DNA of 30,647 nucleotides, taken from positions 1-30,647 of IMG/VR virus record IMGVR_UViG_3300032050_009633; one strand, 5' to 3'. Numbering within the stretch: the stretch's first letter is position 1; each line of letters begins with the position of its first letter. A program made the translations under genes and the position numbers. Shown here in pieces: positions 29,589 through 30,647 of the stretch. This DNA comes from a virus. Below the pieces are notes generated by a model. It was not told where the DNA came from and did not search any database. It saw only the letters and a program-made list of their open reading frames with translations.

Positions 29589-30647
29589 GTAGAATAGCAG
29601 TAATTGGTGCAGGAATAGCAGGAGTAACCGCTGCCTATTATCTCACAAAAGCAGGTCATGAAGTTACAGTTTATGAGCAGGAATCTTATCCTGCTATGCG
29701 TACCAGTTATGCTAACGGTGGACAAATTTCAGTTAGCAATAGTGAAGTTTGGACTACCTGGAGCAATGTAAAGAAAGGCGTCAAATGGATGTTTCAAAAA
29801 GACGCTCCTTTATTAGTTCGACCTAGTTTATCTTGGGATAAGATTAAATGGTTAAGTCAATTCTTATATCATACTATTAAAAATGATTATGAAAAGAACA
29901 CTAAAGAAACTATTAAGTTGGGGTTGGAATCTCGTGACCTTTATCGAGATATCATTCAGCAAGAACAACTTCAATTTGATTTCTCAACATGCGGAATCCT
30001 ACACATATACAAGGATCAAAAATATTTTGATGCTGCCGTAAGTGCTCAAAAGATTTATGAAGATAACGGCTGTCAATGGAAAATCTTAAATTCCAATCAG
30101 GTAAAATACATTGAACCATATTTAGAATATACAAGTAGTATTATAGGAGGTGCATGGACTTCGGATGATAGTGTAGGAGATATACATCAATTTTGTTTTA
30201 AACTATCAGAAATATTAAGAAATAAGTATAACGTTCGATTTGTTTTCAACACCGAAGTCGATGATATCAGGTTCGAAGAACTAGAAGTGTATTATGACAA
30301 GATTGTAATTGCTAATGGAATTGGTGCTATTAAATTATCAAAATTTGTAGGTGACAATTTACCTATATATCCAGTAAAAGGATATAGTATTACAATTAAC
30401 AACGTACCGCCGACACTTTTGCCTAAGGTTAGTTTACTTGATGATCAAGCAAAAATTGTTACCAGCACATTAGGTAATAGATTACGTGTCGCAGGCACTG
30501 CCGAATTTGACGGTGAAAATTACGATATACGTCGAGATAGAATCGAACCATTGCTTAAATGGGTTCATACAAATCTTCCATCTGTTAGTACTAAAGATTA
30601 TAGTAGTTGGGCATGTCTACGTCCAATGACACCAAATATGTTGCCTA
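29585..30647 (+). CDS. dadA: DadA-like FAD-dependent D-amino-acid dehydrogenase (3' end outside window)
   Basis: An open frame from ATG 29585 (overlapping the aldolase TGA) to the window edge, 354 residues so far with no stop. The N-terminus SRIAVIGAGIAGVTAAYYLT is a Rossmann FAD-binding motif, followed by YEQESYPAMRTSYANGGQIS, which resembles the DadA signature around the flavin. Later blocks (WTSDDSVGDIHQFC, PVKGYSIT, RLRVAGTAEFDG, CLRPMTPNMLP) also agree with DadA. It would oxidatively deaminate D-amino acids such as D-alanine; substrate is not certain. Confidence 0.88.
   Translation, partial: MSRIAVIGAGIAGVTAAYYLTKAGHEVTVYEQESYPAMRTSYANGGQISVSNSEVWTTWSNVKKGVKWMFQKDAPLLVRPSLSWDKIKWLSQFLYHTIKNDYEKNTKETIKLGLESRDLYRDIIQQEQLQFDFSTCGILHIYKDQKYFDAAVSAQKIYEDNGCQWKILNSNQVKYIEPYLEYTSSIIGGAWTSDDSVGDIHQFCFKLSEILRNKYNVRFVFNTEVDDIRFEELEVYYDKIVIANGIGAIKLSKFVGDNLPIYPVKGYSITINNVPPTLLPKVSLLDDQAKIVTSTLGNRLRVAGTAEFDGENYDIRRDRIEPLLKWVHTNLPSVSTKDYSSWACLRPMTPNMLP

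Overview
The window is a stretch of a large tailed-phage genome, most likely a T4-like myovirus of a Gram-negative, probably proteobacterial, host. Every gene I can support is on the + strand, and genes are tightly packed with ATGA/TAATG-type overlaps and almost no spacer. The base composition is A+T-rich. Virion-type genes (tail spike with beta-helix, PAAR/M15 peptidase, glycine-rich fibres) are mixed with class Ia ribonucleotide reductase, glutaredoxin, PD-(D/E)XK and DEDD exonucleases, and host-derived metabolic genes. PstS, the beta-barrel outer-membrane protein and the signal peptides look proteobacterial. No integrase, transposon, CRISPR array or conventional tRNA was seen.

Layout. 1-3438: small conserved phage proteins and a long charged, probably virion-related protein. 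3471-6290: MGME1-like exonuclease, tail spike, conserved small protein. 6327-10206: nrdA, nrdB, a 56-aa protein and glutaredoxin. 10196-11939: conserved small phage proteins and a PAAR-like/M15 peptidase protein. 12002-12873: cold-shock protein, a 48-aa protein, a G+C-rich structured RNA candidate and a circularly permuted tmRNA gene with its terminator. 12993-15929: two small 'LPW' proteins, a PP-loop ATPase fused to a glycine-rich fibre, and a compact subtilisin-like protein. 16046-17732: three cassettes of exported or periplasmic proteins ending with pstS, each followed by a terminator. 17792-20776: a second PP-loop/glycine-rich fibre fusion, a third LPW protein and two small envelope proteins. 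20848-21426: an outer-membrane beta-barrel cassette. 21479-24994: a membrane/coiled-coil protein, conserved hypotheticals, ClpX and ribosomal protein bS21. 25047-27409: ParB-like, HNH, DEDD exonuclease. 27480-end: AhpC, SGNH hydrolase, AhpD, class II aldolase and a DadA-like oxidoreductase that runs off the window.

How it fits together. Two promoter classes are visible. Sigma-70 promoters with 17-18-bp spacing precede the exonuclease, cspA, the lipoprotein, the outer-membrane protein and the ParB-like, basic and ahpC genes. A motif (N-A/G-TAAATA) like the T4-family late promoter sits about 21-33 nt before the starts of mostly structural operons. The phage appears to carry a translation and proteolysis kit (permuted tmRNA whose tag ends in LAA, ClpX with an intact ClpP-docking IGF loop, bS21, CspA), a nucleotide-synthesis kit (NrdAB, glutaredoxin), a phosphate-scavenging gene with a PHO-box-like promoter, and a peroxide-defence pair (AhpC/AhpD). 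The strangest element is the duplicated PP-loop ATPase domain at the N-terminus of two otherwise different glycine-rich fibre proteins.
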